Shown here one piece after another: positions 8,777 through 17,167 of a stretch of 64,000 nt of DNA; the stretch's first letter is position 1; the number at the start of each line of letters is the position of its first letter. Source of the stretch: CAKZYD01 sp039814715 (GTDB lineage: Bacteria; Pseudomonadota; Alphaproteobacteria; Sphingomonadales; CAKZYD01); the NCBI GenBank assembly GCA_039814715.1, contig JBCCAR010000002.1, forward strand, positions 62,001-126,000. The letters run 5' to 3'. The notes beneath the pieces were generated by a model. It made no database searches and was not told the origin of the DNA. It saw only the letters and a program-made list of their open reading frames with translations. Position numbers and translations under genes: made by a program.

Positions 8777-9367
8777 ATGGCCCGGCCTCAAGCAGCAGAT
8801 TATGACGAACGCCGCAGCGCGATCTTAGAAAAGGCCGCGCAGCTCTATGCCCAGCAAGGCTTTAATGGCTGCTCCATTTCCGATCTCGCAGGCGCGTGCG
8901 GTATGTCTAAGTCCCTGCTGTATCATTATTTTTCGTCCAAAGAAGACATTCTCTTTGAAATTATGGAAAGCCATGTGGCGGATTTGGCGTCGGTTGTCGA
9001 AAGCGTAAGCACCATTGATGACGCCAAAGAGCGCTTTTGCGCGCAGCTGCATGGCTTCATGGGGCTTTACCGCGACGCCGTCCACCACCACAAAGTGTTG
9101 GTCAATGATCTCGACAAGCTGCCAGAAGGGCGCCGCGAGACAATCGTTCAAACCGAGCGCAAAATCATCGATGCGATCGCTGGCTCCGTGGCGGCTATCG
9201 CGCCAGATTTAGCCAAAGACCCCGCGCGGCTGAAAGCGACGACCATGCTGTTTTTCGGCATGATCAACTGGACGCATACCTGGTTTAAGCCAGGCAAAGC
9301 GCTGGGCAGTGATGATCTAGCAGCTCTGACCGAGCAGCTATTTTTAATGGGCCTCGAGCCGCGCTGA
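8777..9367 (+). CDS. TetR-family regulator, probable repressor of the paa operon
   Basis: The 196-residue product has an N-terminal TetR helix-turn-helix (about residues 10-55, ISDLAGACGMSKSLLYHYFSSKEDI) followed by an all-helical ligand domain. It is the last gene of the paa operon, so by the PaaR precedent it probably senses phenylacetyl-CoA and binds the inverted repeat at 4906-4917. The role is inferred from position; the DNA-binding fold is visible directly. Its end faces the convergent gene at 9372 with a 4-bp gap. Confidence 0.85.
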   Translation: MARPQAADYDERRSAILEKAAQLYAQQGFNGCSISDLAGACGMSKSLLYHYFSSKEDILFEIMESHVADLASVVESVSTIDDAKERFCAQLHGFMGLYRDAVHHHKVLVNDLDKLPEGRRETIVQTERKIIDAIAGSVAAIAPDLAKDPARLKATTMLFFGMINWTHTWFKPGKALGSDDLAALTEQLFLMGLEPR

Positions 9368-9371
9368 CTTG

Positions 9372-10157
9372 CTAGGCTAATCCGTCCAAAAACGCTTTAA
9401 GCTCGCGTGCGACGCCGTCTGGGTCACGGTCGGGCTGGAAGTCTGATCCGCCGACGATGCTTTGGTGGGCATCCGGGCGCATCTCACCCGCGCGCTCAAA
9501 TAAAGGCCATAGCACATCATCTTTTGAACACATGATATGAAGCGGTACATCGACAGCTTTGTAGGCCCCTTCCACATCCTGATCCCACACCGCCGAGAAG
9601 GCCATGGGCATGGTCTCGCGCGCAACCAAATGATCGGCCATTTCGCGGCAATGCAAGTCAACATTTGCGCCCGCGCCAATCATGCGCAGATAGTCCCACG
9701 CCGTTTGCAAAAACGCGCCGCTGTCTTCGGCAGTAAAGGGGCGAACGAAGGTTTTTTTGTATTCCGCTTTTTCAGCATCATTGACCAGAACCGGGCCAAT
9801 CAGCGTGAGCGACAGCAGTGTGCCTGGCGCGAGGCGCGGCATCTCGACGGCAGCGCAGCCGCCGGTATGGTGCCCGCAGGCGTGGAACTGGGTGACGCCC
9901 AGATCATCAATGGCTTCTAGCAGCCGCTCGCCCACAAACGCCATGCTGGGGATAGCGTCAGGGTGGTAGGATTGCCCGAAACCCGGGCTATCAAAGGACA
10001 GGCAGCGATAGTCTTGGGACATGCGCTCCATGACTTTTTCAAACATCACGCCGGATGACGCTGTCTGATGAAAAAAGCAGATGACTGGCGCATCTTCTGG
10101 CCCAGCATCGCGCAAATGAATTTGCCCGTCGCGGCAATTGGCGTAGCGTTTTATCAT
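9372..10157 (-). CDS. Alpha/beta-hydrolase-fold protein lacking Ser nucleophile (paralog 1)
   Basis: The 261-residue product (start ATG 10157, MIKRYANC) has an alpha/beta-hydrolase layout: FFHQTASSG oxyanion region near residue 31, FDSPGFGQS, and a nucleophile-elbow sequence GHHTGG at residues 95-100. The usual G-x-S-x-G Ser is His97. The acid (SKDDVLW, residues 211-217) is kept, but where the catalytic His is expected the sequence reads GGSDFQPD. A paralog at 16301-17080 shares all these changes, so this is a subfamily feature, not damage. Ordinary ester hydrolysis is unlikely; a lyase, isomerase or cofactor-free reaction is possible. It is the last gene of a TonB receptor-cupin-AhpD-methyltransferase run. 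Confidence 0.8.
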   Translation of the reverse strand: MIKRYANCRDGQIHLRDAGPEDAPVICFFHQTASSGVMFEKVMERMSQDYRCLSFDSPGFGQSYHPDAIPSMAFVGERLLEAIDDLGVTQFHACGHHTGGCAAVEMPRLAPGTLLSLTLIGPVLVNDAEKAEYKKTFVRPFTAEDSGAFLQTAWDYLRMIGAGANVDLHCREMADHLVARETMPMAFSAVWDQDVEGAYKAVDVPLHIMCSKDDVLWPLFERAGEMRPDAHQSIVGGSDFQPDRDPDGVARELKAFLDGLA

Positions 10158-10161
10158 CGCC

Positions 10162-10518
10162 TTAGTCTTTCTCAACCAAGTCTATGGCTTCATCATAAGT
10201 TCTGGAACCGATTGACTGCTGTTCCAGCTCTTCGCGCTCTTGGTGAACGCGCCGCAGCACAACGTCTAGGAATGTTTCGCGCCATGCGTCGCGCTCGTTG
10301 CGTACGCCTTCATCGGGCTGATACGCGTCAATCGCTGCACGGGTGACAGGTTCACCTGCCTCTAGAAGGCGCTCTACCGTATCCTGCCGGTCTCGCAAGA
10401 CTGCGACTTCGCCTGCGAGAGCAAGCGTGATAGAGAGGACCTTGTCGATGGCGGGATCGTCAAAATACTCAGGTCGCTGCCCGCGCGCCTTCTTTTGCAG
10501 TTCAATTTTTTCAGCCAT
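10162..10518 (-). CDS. Conserved-looking small cytoplasmic protein, function unknown
   Basis: The 118-residue product is charged and predicted mostly helical, with no signal peptide or Cys-rich motif. It contains LSITLALAGEVAVLRDRQDTVERLLE, a likely long helix, so it may be an oligomerising accessory subunit. The stop lies 4 bp before the ATG of the alpha/beta-hydrolase-fold gene, so both are co-translated and may form a two-component enzyme. I do not recognise the family. Confidence 0.6.
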   Translation of the reverse strand: MAEKIELQKKARGQRPEYFDDPAIDKVLSITLALAGEVAVLRDRQDTVERLLEAGEPVTRAAIDAYQPDEGVRNERDAWRETFLDVVLRRVHQEREELEQQSIGSRTYDEAIDLVEKD

Positions 10519-10551
10519 GGCGTATGCCTTTCACTCAAGTGTTATGACGTC

Positions 10552-10624
10552 CGTCATTACGAGTGCAGCGACACAATCCAGAGCTCGGGAGACCGGATCG
10601 CTTCGCTTGCAGCTCGCGATAACG
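10552..10624. repeat. Dispersed palindromic repeat (CGTCATTACGAG copy)
   Basis: CGTCATTACGAGTGCAGCG at one end and GCTCGCGATAACG at the other form an imperfect long hairpin of the same family as 7564-7640 and 18884-18966. It separates the methyltransferase from the two downstream genes of the same strand. Confidence 0.6.
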
Positions 10625-10644
10625 TTTGGTTGCGCCGAAGGCTC

Positions 10645-11811
10645 CTACTTTTGCGCGCCCCAGACCCACCAGGCGCCGCCGCCGCCAAAGTCGCCACCTT
10701 GGAATACACCGGCCCGCTTGGCTTTGTTCACTTCAAACGCACTGGGCTGATAGCCCTCAAAGGCTTTATCAGCTTGAAAGCCGGTTTCTTGCGCCATGTC
10801 TGCAGCTTTGATCTCGTGGCTGGCGCCCCAGAAGGGCTCATTGTTGTTGCGCGTATCCCAATCGAGCATGAAGGCATCATAGGGCTCAAGGTCGCGGTAT
10901 GGCGGCGTTTCGGCATGGATAATTACGCCGCCCGGCGCCAGAAGGCGATTGGCTTCCTTCATGATATTGCGGATGCCTTTATTGGATGTTTCATGCACCA
11001 GAATATGGCTGACGATTAGATCAAACGAGCCATCTTCAAAGTCTGTGCTTTCCGCATTTTGCTGGCTGAAATGCACCGTTTTGCCCAAGGATTCCGCCCG
11101 CGCATGCGCGTAGCGCACAACCGGCGCGCCCACATCAATGCCGTAGACTTCTGCTTGCGGGTAGGCGTCGCAATAGGGCAGAGTTGAGTGGCCCACCGAG
11201 CAGCCCATGTCCAAAATCCGCTTTGGCTGCAGGTCAGGGTAGTTTTCCTTCAGATAGGCAATGGTCGTGTCGCCAATGTCTGAGTTGAGCGGGCCCATAC
11301 GGCCCATGGCATAGATGTACACGGCCCGGTCATAGACAGCGCCATTGGCGACATCATCTTGCGCGAATTCCGTATGGTAGCCGCCAGGCATGCAGTGAAT
11401 ATCCACCGCTTGGTGATAGCGCGGGGTTTCTAGGTCAGGGTTCATACGCAGGCTGCCAAGCTTGCCGCCATTTGTTTTAGCGGTTTCAATCAGCTCTGGC
11501 AGCTGGCGTTCAACGGGCACTTGAACGGATTTCCACATCATCTCCTGGCTGTTACGCTGCATGGCGCTCCAGAAGTTAAAATAAGGCTCGTCTTCCATAG
11601 CCTTGCGGATCTCATGATAGGTCTCCGGCGCTTTGCCTTCTTCTTTCTCAAAGCGGCTTTTCGCGCGCACTTCAAAAGCGTCTTTGTTGCCCATGGAGAC
11701 TTTATTCGCCAAATGGAGCTTCAAACTCTTGACGAATTCCTGGCGGGAGAATTCTTCCGCGGACATTTTCGGCAGCGCATCATGCGCAAATTGGTTGGTG
11801 TTCTCGATCAT
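10645..11811 (-). CDS. SAM-dependent methyltransferase with long N-terminal extension
   Basis: Class I methyltransferase motif I is seen at residues 199-208 (ILDMGCSVGHS), followed by the acidic loop residue Asp226 (YGIDVG) that binds the ribose of SAM and a motif-IV-like FDLIVSHILVHE. About 190 residues precede the Rossmann domain, much longer than in simple small-molecule methyltransferases, so this part probably holds the substrate or forms a dimer. AAGGAGG lies about 10 bp upstream of the ATG, a very strong ribosome site. It sits in a catabolic operon with an AhpD-like protein and a cupin; the substrate is unknown. Confidence 0.8.
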   Translation of the reverse strand: MIENTNQFAHDALPKMSAEEFSRQEFVKSLKLHLANKVSMGNKDAFEVRAKSRFEKEEGKAPETYHEIRKAMEDEPYFNFWSAMQRNSQEMMWKSVQVPVERQLPELIETAKTNGGKLGSLRMNPDLETPRYHQAVDIHCMPGGYHTEFAQDDVANGAVYDRAVYIYAMGRMGPLNSDIGDTTIAYLKENYPDLQPKRILDMGCSVGHSTLPYCDAYPQAEVYGIDVGAPVVRYAHARAESLGKTVHFSQQNAESTDFEDGSFDLIVSHILVHETSNKGIRNIMKEANRLLAPGGVIIHAETPPYRDLEPYDAFMLDWDTRNNNEPFWGASHEIKAADMAQETGFQADKAFEGYQPSAFEVNKAKRAGVFQGGDFGGGGAWWVWGAQK

Positions 11812-11853
11812 AGCTTAAAGACCTCCTTATGATCTTCTCGTTCAAACAGTCCT

Positions 11854-12441
11854 TTATTCCGCCGCGACCTGCGGCGCCCCGATGGGGCATGTCTCTTCCC
11901 GGTTCACCATATCAAAGGTGAAAATCCATTTGGCCACACCTGTCAAAATGGCAGCGATGAAGCCAATCTCGATGATTTGGCCATCATCATAATGTTTTTT
12001 CAACTGTGCATAGAGACGAGGTGACAATTGGCCGTCCATATTCTGCAGCATCATTTCTTCGCCAAGCAGCAAGACCGCGCGGTCTTTGTCTGTAAATACA
12101 TCCGATGATGGATCAAAAATCGCGTCGACCATCGCGTCCGTGATGCCTGCCTTTTTCGCTTCAACGGTATTGAAGCGATTGCAAAATTGGCAGCCATGCT
12201 GTTTGGAAAGCTTGAGGCGCAGCAGCTCTTTGGTGCGCACATCCACGCGCGCGCCACTGTGCTTGTTATAAAAGAGCCCGTCATAGAACTCCCCGAAATA
12301 CCACCGGAGAATATCTGGTTGATGGGCCATAACGCCAATGATGGTCGCATCACCCGTCCGCTCTTGGCTGGATTGGAACAGCGGTTTTAAATCCTCAGGC
12401 AATTGCGCAAAGGGAATTGGCGACATTTGAGGATTGGGCAT
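11854..12441 (-). CDS. Carboxymuconolactone decarboxylase/AhpD-family protein
   Basis: The 195-residue protein has the AhpD-like pattern with redox Cys84 and Cys87 (GCQFCNRFNT). Family members usually have a His four residues after the second Cys; here that position is Asn91, so peroxidase chemistry may be altered. The surrounding helices (RTKELLRLKLSKQ) fit the family. It is cytoplasmic, between the methyltransferase and the cupin. Either a ring-opening decarboxylase or a peroxidase-like redox role is possible; the operon context favours a catabolic role. Confidence 0.78.
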   Translation of the reverse strand: MPNPQMSPIPFAQLPEDLKPLFQSSQERTGDATIIGVMAHQPDILRWYFGEFYDGLFYNKHSGARVDVRTKELLRLKLSKQHGCQFCNRFNTVEAKKAGITDAMVDAIFDPSSDVFTDKDRAVLLLGEEMMLQNMDGQLSPRLYAQLKKHYDDGQIIEIGFIAAILTGVAKWIFTFDMVNREETCPIGAPQVAAE

Positions 12442-12463
12442 GAGCGCGCTCCTGACTAGTATT

Positions 12464-12901
12464 CTAGCCCTTTTTCATATCCGCATATGTCGGAAAAGGG
12501 TAGTTTGGGCTGGGCGAGCAGAAACAAATGTGACGCACGGGTTCAGCGCTCGTCACCTTAACATGCTTTCGCGCGCCAACGGGATAGGAATAAACACTCC
12601 CAGCTTTAATGGTGGTACGCACAACATCCTGGTAGAGCGGGGGGAGATAAACTTCCAGCTCCATCTCCCCGGATAGGCAGTATTGCTGCTCATCATGCGT
12701 GAAGGTCCACCAGAACTCATCACCAGGCATGAAATCCTCAACAATGATCTGGCAATTGGGCTGGTTAATCGCGCTGTAGCCACGAATTTTAACGCCATCG
12801 GCAAAGGGCAGGTCCAATAGTGGCGCGCTGTCCAGGGCTGCATTATCAATGTCATGCGATTCAAAACCGGAGCGCTCGGTGGGGGCAAGGCCTATGGGCA
12901 T
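12464..12901 (-). CDS. Cupin-type beta-barrel protein
   Basis: The 145-residue product looks like a single-domain cupin: DEFWWTFTHDEQQYCLSGEM fits cupin motif 1 with an E and Q around the metal site, and AGSVYSYPVGARKHVKV fits motif 2 with a C-terminal His. The first-motif His residues are partly replaced, so metal binding is uncertain. It may be a small dioxygenase, isomerase or ligand-binding protein. It follows the TonB receptor after a strong hairpin and starts behind AAGGAAAA. Confidence 0.65.
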   Translation of the reverse strand: MPIGLAPTERSGFESHDIDNAALDSAPLLDLPFADGVKIRGYSAINQPNCQIIVEDFMPGDEFWWTFTHDEQQYCLSGEMELEVYLPPLYQDVVRTTIKAGSVYSYPVGARKHVKVTSAEPVRHICFCSPSPNYPFPTYADMKKG

Positions 12902-12931
12902 ATGGGTTTTTCCTTATCATAAAGGGCGGCG

Positions 12932-12956
12932 GGGCCAGGCGGTACTATCCTGGCCC
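12932..12956 (-). terminator. Strong hairpin between TonB receptor and cupin gene
   Basis: GGGCCAGG (12932-12939) and CCTGGCCC (12949-12956) form an 8-bp perfect GC-rich stem with a 9-base loop, directly behind the receptor stop codon. No U-run follows on the minus strand, so it may be a leaky terminator or an mRNA-stability hairpin that keeps receptor levels above those of the downstream enzymes. Confidence 0.55.
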
Positions 12957-12966
12957 TTATCGAGGG

Positions 12967-15408
12967 TTAAAACTTCACGCTTGCTTCAACTCCATAGCTG
13001 CGCGGTACGGCGCGATATGTGGCTGCTAGGGCCGAGAGCAGCGGAATTGATTCGATGTTGTATTCCTCATCGTTGAGGTTACGGGCCCATAGTGCGATTT
13101 GCCAGCGGTCATTGCTCACCCCGATGCGTGCGTTCACCAAGTCGACAGGCTCGCGACGGGTGCCAGCCAGGTTGGAACTATCAAACCAGACTGGGCCCCA
13201 CTTATTGTATTCAAGCCGGGCGTTGAAATCGAGACTATCTGTAATCGGTTTGTCGATTTGGAAGCCAGCGATGATATTGTACTCTTGCGAATAGGGGGTC
13301 ACATTACCTTCAAACTGCGGCGCTGCCCTCAATTCTTTAATCTCAGAATCGACATAGCCGACACCGGCAAAAACACGCATCCAATCTGTCACACTAACAT
13401 CGACATCAGCTTCAACCCCGAAAATCTCCACATTATCAATAGAGGAGACGGCTTGAATACCGCCAACAGGGAAGAACTCGAACTGCTGCGCATTTTCAAT
13501 GTCGGTGTAGAACGCTGCGCCGTTGAACCGAACGCGGTTATCAAATAGCTGCGTCTTGAAGCCGATCTCGTATTGATCGGCGACCTCTTTGTCATAGGCG
13601 TCTTGGACGAAGATATTGCTGGGGTTGGCGCCAGGTGCCGCAAGCAGAACCGCGCGGGTGCCGATGGGGTTAAAGCCGCCAGACTTAAAGCTGCGGCCCC
13701 ATGTGGCATAAATATTTCCCGAGTTATCTGGAAGCCTATAGGTTACGGTCAGTTTGGGGCTGATTTGCTTGAAAGTTTCTTCTTCAAAACACTCAGCTGC
13801 AGGGCGGCCGGTGTTGGCAACGCACAGGTTATACGTTGCTGCTGGCGCCCCAGGAGCTACCCCAAAGAAGGGGTTGGCAATATCTGGTGTTTCCGTGCGC
13901 ACATCACGTTTTTCAATATCATAGCGGATGGCCGCCAAGATCGTCAGATCTTCTGTTACATCAAACTCGACATTGCCGAAGGGTGCGTAATTGGTCGCGC
14001 CATAGTCGTTGCGGTCGTAGTTGATTGTGCCGTTGGATGTGTCTGGGCCATCGATGCCAAGCGTTGGCAGGATTGAACCGCCGCCAATCAGATTACGTGT
14101 GAGCGGCGGCAAAGGCGTTGCATCCATCGTGATTTGGCTAATATAGGGCGGCAAGAGATTCCCCATCTCATCACGCGGCAAACGGCCATTGATGCCTTGT
14201 TCAGTGGTAAAATTCCGATCAGACGTGAGGAAGAACATACCAACCTGCCAGCGCAGGCGCTGATCATCCGGGCTGGTCAAACGAAATTCTTGCGTGAACG
14301 CGCGGTTTGCGATCCGGAATTTTTGGGTGTTGTCCCCAAAGATGGCCGCCACATCTAGGCCGGTTCCAGGGCTAAGAGCTTCCGTTACAAAACTGGTGCG
14401 CGGATCAGCAAAGGCACCATAAGGGAGGTTCTTTGCCTGATATTTATCGGAGATGCTGCTGAAGGCAGTCACAGAGGTAAACGTCCCCCAATCTTCTTCC
14501 CAATCGACTTTGAGCGAGCTGTTCCATTTATCCTGCGTGTTTGCGCCAGGCACGTCAGCGACAAAAGGAATGTTGGTCTGGCTCGTATCAACGCCAGGCA
14601 CAAAGACGTTGCCAACCGTTGACCCAGCCACTTGTGCGTTAAAGGCAATGCCGCCGCCGCGTAGAGAGGACGCTCCAAAGCGTAAGTCAGCCGTTACCTT
14701 TTCGTTCACGAGCCATTCGAGTCTCACGCGGCCGTTTTTCTCGTTAGAGCGGAACACATTCTCGCCCGTATTAATGTTTTCAAAGGGGCCCTCTGTATCA
14801 CGCAAGGATGCTGCGGCGCGAAAGCGAAGTTTGCCTTCGATGATCGGCCCCCCGACGCCAGCTTGAAGGCGCATGGAATCCCAGTTGCCATAACTCGCCA
14901 GGACCTTGCCTTCAAACTCATCAGATGGCGCTTTTGTGCGCACGATGATGGCACCGGCGGCTGCATTACGGCCATAGAGTGCGCCTTGCGGCCCTTTTAA
15001 GATTTCAATCTGTTCAACGTCAAATAAATCGCCGTTGAACTCATTTTGTGTTGCGAGCTGCACCCCGTCAATCACCACAGCGACAGCAGATTCTGACTGC
15101 CGAACGGACGCTTGTCCGCGAATGTTTACAAACGCTTCGCCCGCGTGATTGGACTGCAAAAAAGTTACGTTCGGGGTTAGATTTAGATAGTCGGCGGGGC
15201 GCTGAATACCCGCTTTTTCAATTTGCAGCTCTGTGAATACTTGAACCGCAATCGGTGTATCAATGAGCTGTGTGTCGCGTTTCGTGCCGGTGACAATAAT
15301 GTCTTCGGTGAAGCCTTCGCCTTGGCCTTGCGCAAATGCGGCAGGCGTTAGTGACGTCGCTACGGCAATCGCGGCAACGGAGGCTGTCAGTTTTAAAGTG
15401 GCGCTCAT
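12967..15408 (-). CDS. TonB-dependent outer-membrane receptor
   Basis: The start at 15408 begins a signal peptide (MSATLKLTASVAAIAVATSL, cleavage after AFA-Q). The 813-residue protein has a TonB box-like EDIIVTGTKRD, a plug domain with VVIDGV and RIEILKGPQGALYGRNAAAG-like signature, and a barrel ending with Phe (EASVKF). It would import a specific ligand too large for porins using TonB energy. Here it heads an operon of catabolic enzymes and faces the MarR gene, so the ligand is probably the operon's substrate, not iron. Confidence 0.93.
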   Translation of the reverse strand: MSATLKLTASVAAIAVATSLTPAAFAQGQGEGFTEDIIVTGTKRDTQLIDTPIAVQVFTELQIEKAGIQRPADYLNLTPNVTFLQSNHAGEAFVNIRGQASVRQSESAVAVVIDGVQLATQNEFNGDLFDVEQIEILKGPQGALYGRNAAAGAIIVRTKAPSDEFEGKVLASYGNWDSMRLQAGVGGPIIEGKLRFRAAASLRDTEGPFENINTGENVFRSNEKNGRVRLEWLVNEKVTADLRFGASSLRGGGIAFNAQVAGSTVGNVFVPGVDTSQTNIPFVADVPGANTQDKWNSSLKVDWEEDWGTFTSVTAFSSISDKYQAKNLPYGAFADPRTSFVTEALSPGTGLDVAAIFGDNTQKFRIANRAFTQEFRLTSPDDQRLRWQVGMFFLTSDRNFTTEQGINGRLPRDEMGNLLPPYISQITMDATPLPPLTRNLIGGGSILPTLGIDGPDTSNGTINYDRNDYGATNYAPFGNVEFDVTEDLTILAAIRYDIEKRDVRTETPDIANPFFGVAPGAPAATYNLCVANTGRPAAECFEEETFKQISPKLTVTYRLPDNSGNIYATWGRSFKSGGFNPIGTRAVLLAAPGANPSNIFVQDAYDKEVADQYEIGFKTQLFDNRVRFNGAAFYTDIENAQQFEFFPVGGIQAVSSIDNVEIFGVEADVDVSVTDWMRVFAGVGYVDSEIKELRAAPQFEGNVTPYSQEYNIIAGFQIDKPITDSLDFNARLEYNKWGPVWFDSSNLAGTRREPVDLVNARIGVSNDRWQIALWARNLNDEEYNIESIPLLSALAATYRAVPRSYGVEASVKF

Positions 15409-15753
15409 AGTCTGTTTCCTTTTCCCTTGGCAGGTCTGTCCCATGCTGGCGCGCGGCACTTCTTAAAGGCGGGGTGCATTGACACGCAGCGGTGTTGGCT
15501 CAGCTTCATCCGGTATCGTGGCGCTTAAACCGCCCGCCATACCGCATGCAACTTTGCATACAATCGAGGGGTACCATAGGAGATTGAGGCCTGATAATTG
15601 TCAATAATAAAAGATCAGTGCTAATTCGGTAGGAAATGAGGGTGTTAACCTAGGTAAATTACATGTAATATTGTCATATTATTTTCTGACGAGTGGCAGA
15701 TACCCTCTCGCTGGGCGCCAGGGGTCACGACATGGGCAAAAAAGGAGAGCGTT
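15409..15753. other. Divergent promoter region, TonB receptor / MarR
   Basis: This 345-bp gene-free stretch separates the divergent receptor and MarR genes. It becomes AT-rich around 15595-15690, where promoters are likely, and contains the palindrome at 15546-15559. Apart from that I see no open frame or RNA gene. Confidence 0.6.
15546..15559. promoter_or_regulatory. Candidate MarR operator ATGCAA-N2-TTGCAT
   Basis: ATGCAA-CT-TTGCAT is a perfect inverted repeat with a 2-bp spacer, extended by ACAA. Nearly the same sequence (ATACAA-GT-TTGCAT, also followed by ACAA) occurs at 17117-17130, ahead of the second alpha/beta-hydrolase-fold gene. A palindrome of this size suits a MarR dimer, and the MarR gene lies 200 bp away. 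Confidence 0.65.
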
Positions 15754-16308
15754 ATGGGCGATAGTTACATGACACAATCGGATATGGCCTCGCTTTTAAC
15801 GCGGACAGAACTGGCTATGATCCGGGCGGTTGAAGCGTTTTCGCGGTGGAGCGTGTTCTTAAACAAAGCCGTGTCTGAGGCCGCGCTGGCGCATCAAGAC
15901 ATCTGGATTTTACATTCTATTCGCATGCGCGGCGGCGCGCAAAATCTATCAGAGTTACTACTCTTTCTGAACCGAAACGATGTCTCATCGATCCAATATT
16001 CGCTCAAAAAGCTAGAGCGCCACGGCCTTGTTGAACGCGTCGTGGGGAATTCCAAACGCGAAGCGGGATACACGCTGACAGCCGATGGCGAAGAGATTAC
16101 AGCGGCTTACGCCCAGCTGCGCGATCAGCTGCTCTTGGATATCGTCTCAGACCAAACCAATATCGAGCCCGCCCTCATGCAGTCAGCGCAGACCATGGAG
16201 CGTCTCACCAGCGTTTATGATCAAGCCACGCAGGTCGTGCTGAACCGGCGTATCTTAGCGCCGAGCGCCTTCCCTGGCGAAGAAAAGGCGCCTGAAAGCG
16301 TTAGCTGA
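15754..16308 (+). CDS. MarR-family transcriptional regulator
   Basis: The 184-residue product has a winged helix-turn-helix at about residues 48-120 (HQDIWILHSIRMRGGAQNLS, then SSIQYSLKKLERHGLVER and a wing with GYTLTADGEEI). GGAGAG precedes the ATG at 15754. It is divergent from the TonB receptor operon and convergent, with an 8-bp overlap, with the second alpha/beta-hydrolase-fold gene. It probably represses both groups through the shared palindromes and responds to the imported compound or a product of it. Confidence 0.88.
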   Translation: MGDSYMTQSDMASLLTRTELAMIRAVEAFSRWSVFLNKAVSEAALAHQDIWILHSIRMRGGAQNLSELLLFLNRNDVSSIQYSLKKLERHGLVERVVGNSKREAGYTLTADGEEITAAYAQLRDQLLLDIVSDQTNIEPALMQSAQTMERLTSVYDQATQVVLNRRILAPSAFPGEEKAPESVS

Positions 16309-17080
16309 TGTGTTTGCTAATGGCCTGAGCGACCGTATCTGGGTCTAAATCTGGCTCGAAATTGGCGCCTTTTGGCACAACCGCAGTGGCGTCAGGGCGT
16401 ATTTCTTTGGAGCGGTCAAAGAACGGCCACAGCACGTCATCTTGCGCGCACATGATGAGGAGCGGCGCTTTAATCTCTTTGTAGTATTGCGTGAAATCTT
16501 GATCCCACACAGCGCCATAGCTTTTCACCCGGCCTTGCCAGGCCCGCAGCATGTCCCACATCTCGCGGTGGTAGAGGTCCACATCGTGATGGGCGCCGAG
16601 GTTATAAAGATAGTGCCAATTGTCCATCAGGTAGCTGCCGCTCACCGTGGGCGTAAAGGGCGTGCCAAAGTGTTTGGAGAACTCCAAGCGTTCGTCTGCC
16701 GTCAGCGGAACTGGGCCAACCAGCGTCACCGATTGCGCCATATCAGGGTAGCGCGCGGCCAGCTCGCAGCCAATACAGGCGCCGGTATGGTGGCCAACAA
16801 TATGGGCCTTCTCGATGCCGCAACCTTTTAGGGCCTCGACGAACCAATCCACATAGTCACTCATGGCCGGCTCGCCTTCGGGGTCAAAGCTGCCGCCAAA
16901 ACCAGGCGTATCAAAGGCATAATGCGGGCCATGGGCGGAAAGCCTGTCCATCACTTTAAGCCACATCTTGCCAGAGCTGGCCGTTTGGTGAAAATAGACC
17001 ATCGGAATGCCTGCCCCTGGGGCGTGGCGGTAGTGGATTTGGCCCTTGGCTGTGTCGACATACGCGCATTTGACAGTCAT
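16301..17080 (-). CDS. Alpha/beta-hydrolase-fold protein lacking Ser nucleophile (paralog 2)
   Basis: The start ATG 17080 (MTVKCAYVD) gives 259 residues that align along their whole length with the product of 9372-10157. The elbow reads GHHTGA at residues 96-101, putting His98 where Ser is expected; the acid region is AQDDVLW (212-218) and the C-terminal catalytic His is replaced (KGANFEPD, Asn240). Keeping both substitutions in two diverged copies implies a shared, non-hydrolytic active site. It is divergent from an NTF2-like gene, with a MarR-type palindrome between them. Confidence 0.8.
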   Translation of the reverse strand: MTVKCAYVDTAKGQIHYRHAPGAGIPMVYFHQTASSGKMWLKVMDRLSAHGPHYAFDTPGFGGSFDPEGEPAMSDYVDWFVEALKGCGIEKAHIVGHHTGACIGCELAARYPDMAQSVTLVGPVPLTADERLEFSKHFGTPFTPTVSGSYLMDNWHYLYNLGAHHDVDLYHREMWDMLRAWQGRVKSYGAVWDQDFTQYYKEIKAPLLIMCAQDDVLWPFFDRSKEIRPDATAVVPKGANFEPDLDPDTVAQAISKHIS

Positions 17081-17116
17081 GATCGAAAAGCGTCCTTTTT
17101 GGTCTTGTAAAAGATC

Positions 17117-17130
17117 ATACAAGTTTGCAT
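17117..17130. promoter_or_regulatory. Second copy of candidate MarR operator
   Basis: ATACAA-GT-TTGCAT followed by ACAA matches the palindrome at 15546-15559 with one imperfect half-site. It lies in the 87-bp divergent gap between the alpha/beta-hydrolase-fold gene and the NTF2-like pair, so one MarR protein could control both directions. Confidence 0.6.
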
Positions 17131-17167
17131 ACAAAAATGACGCTCACAAGGGGAATGGAGAGACCGC

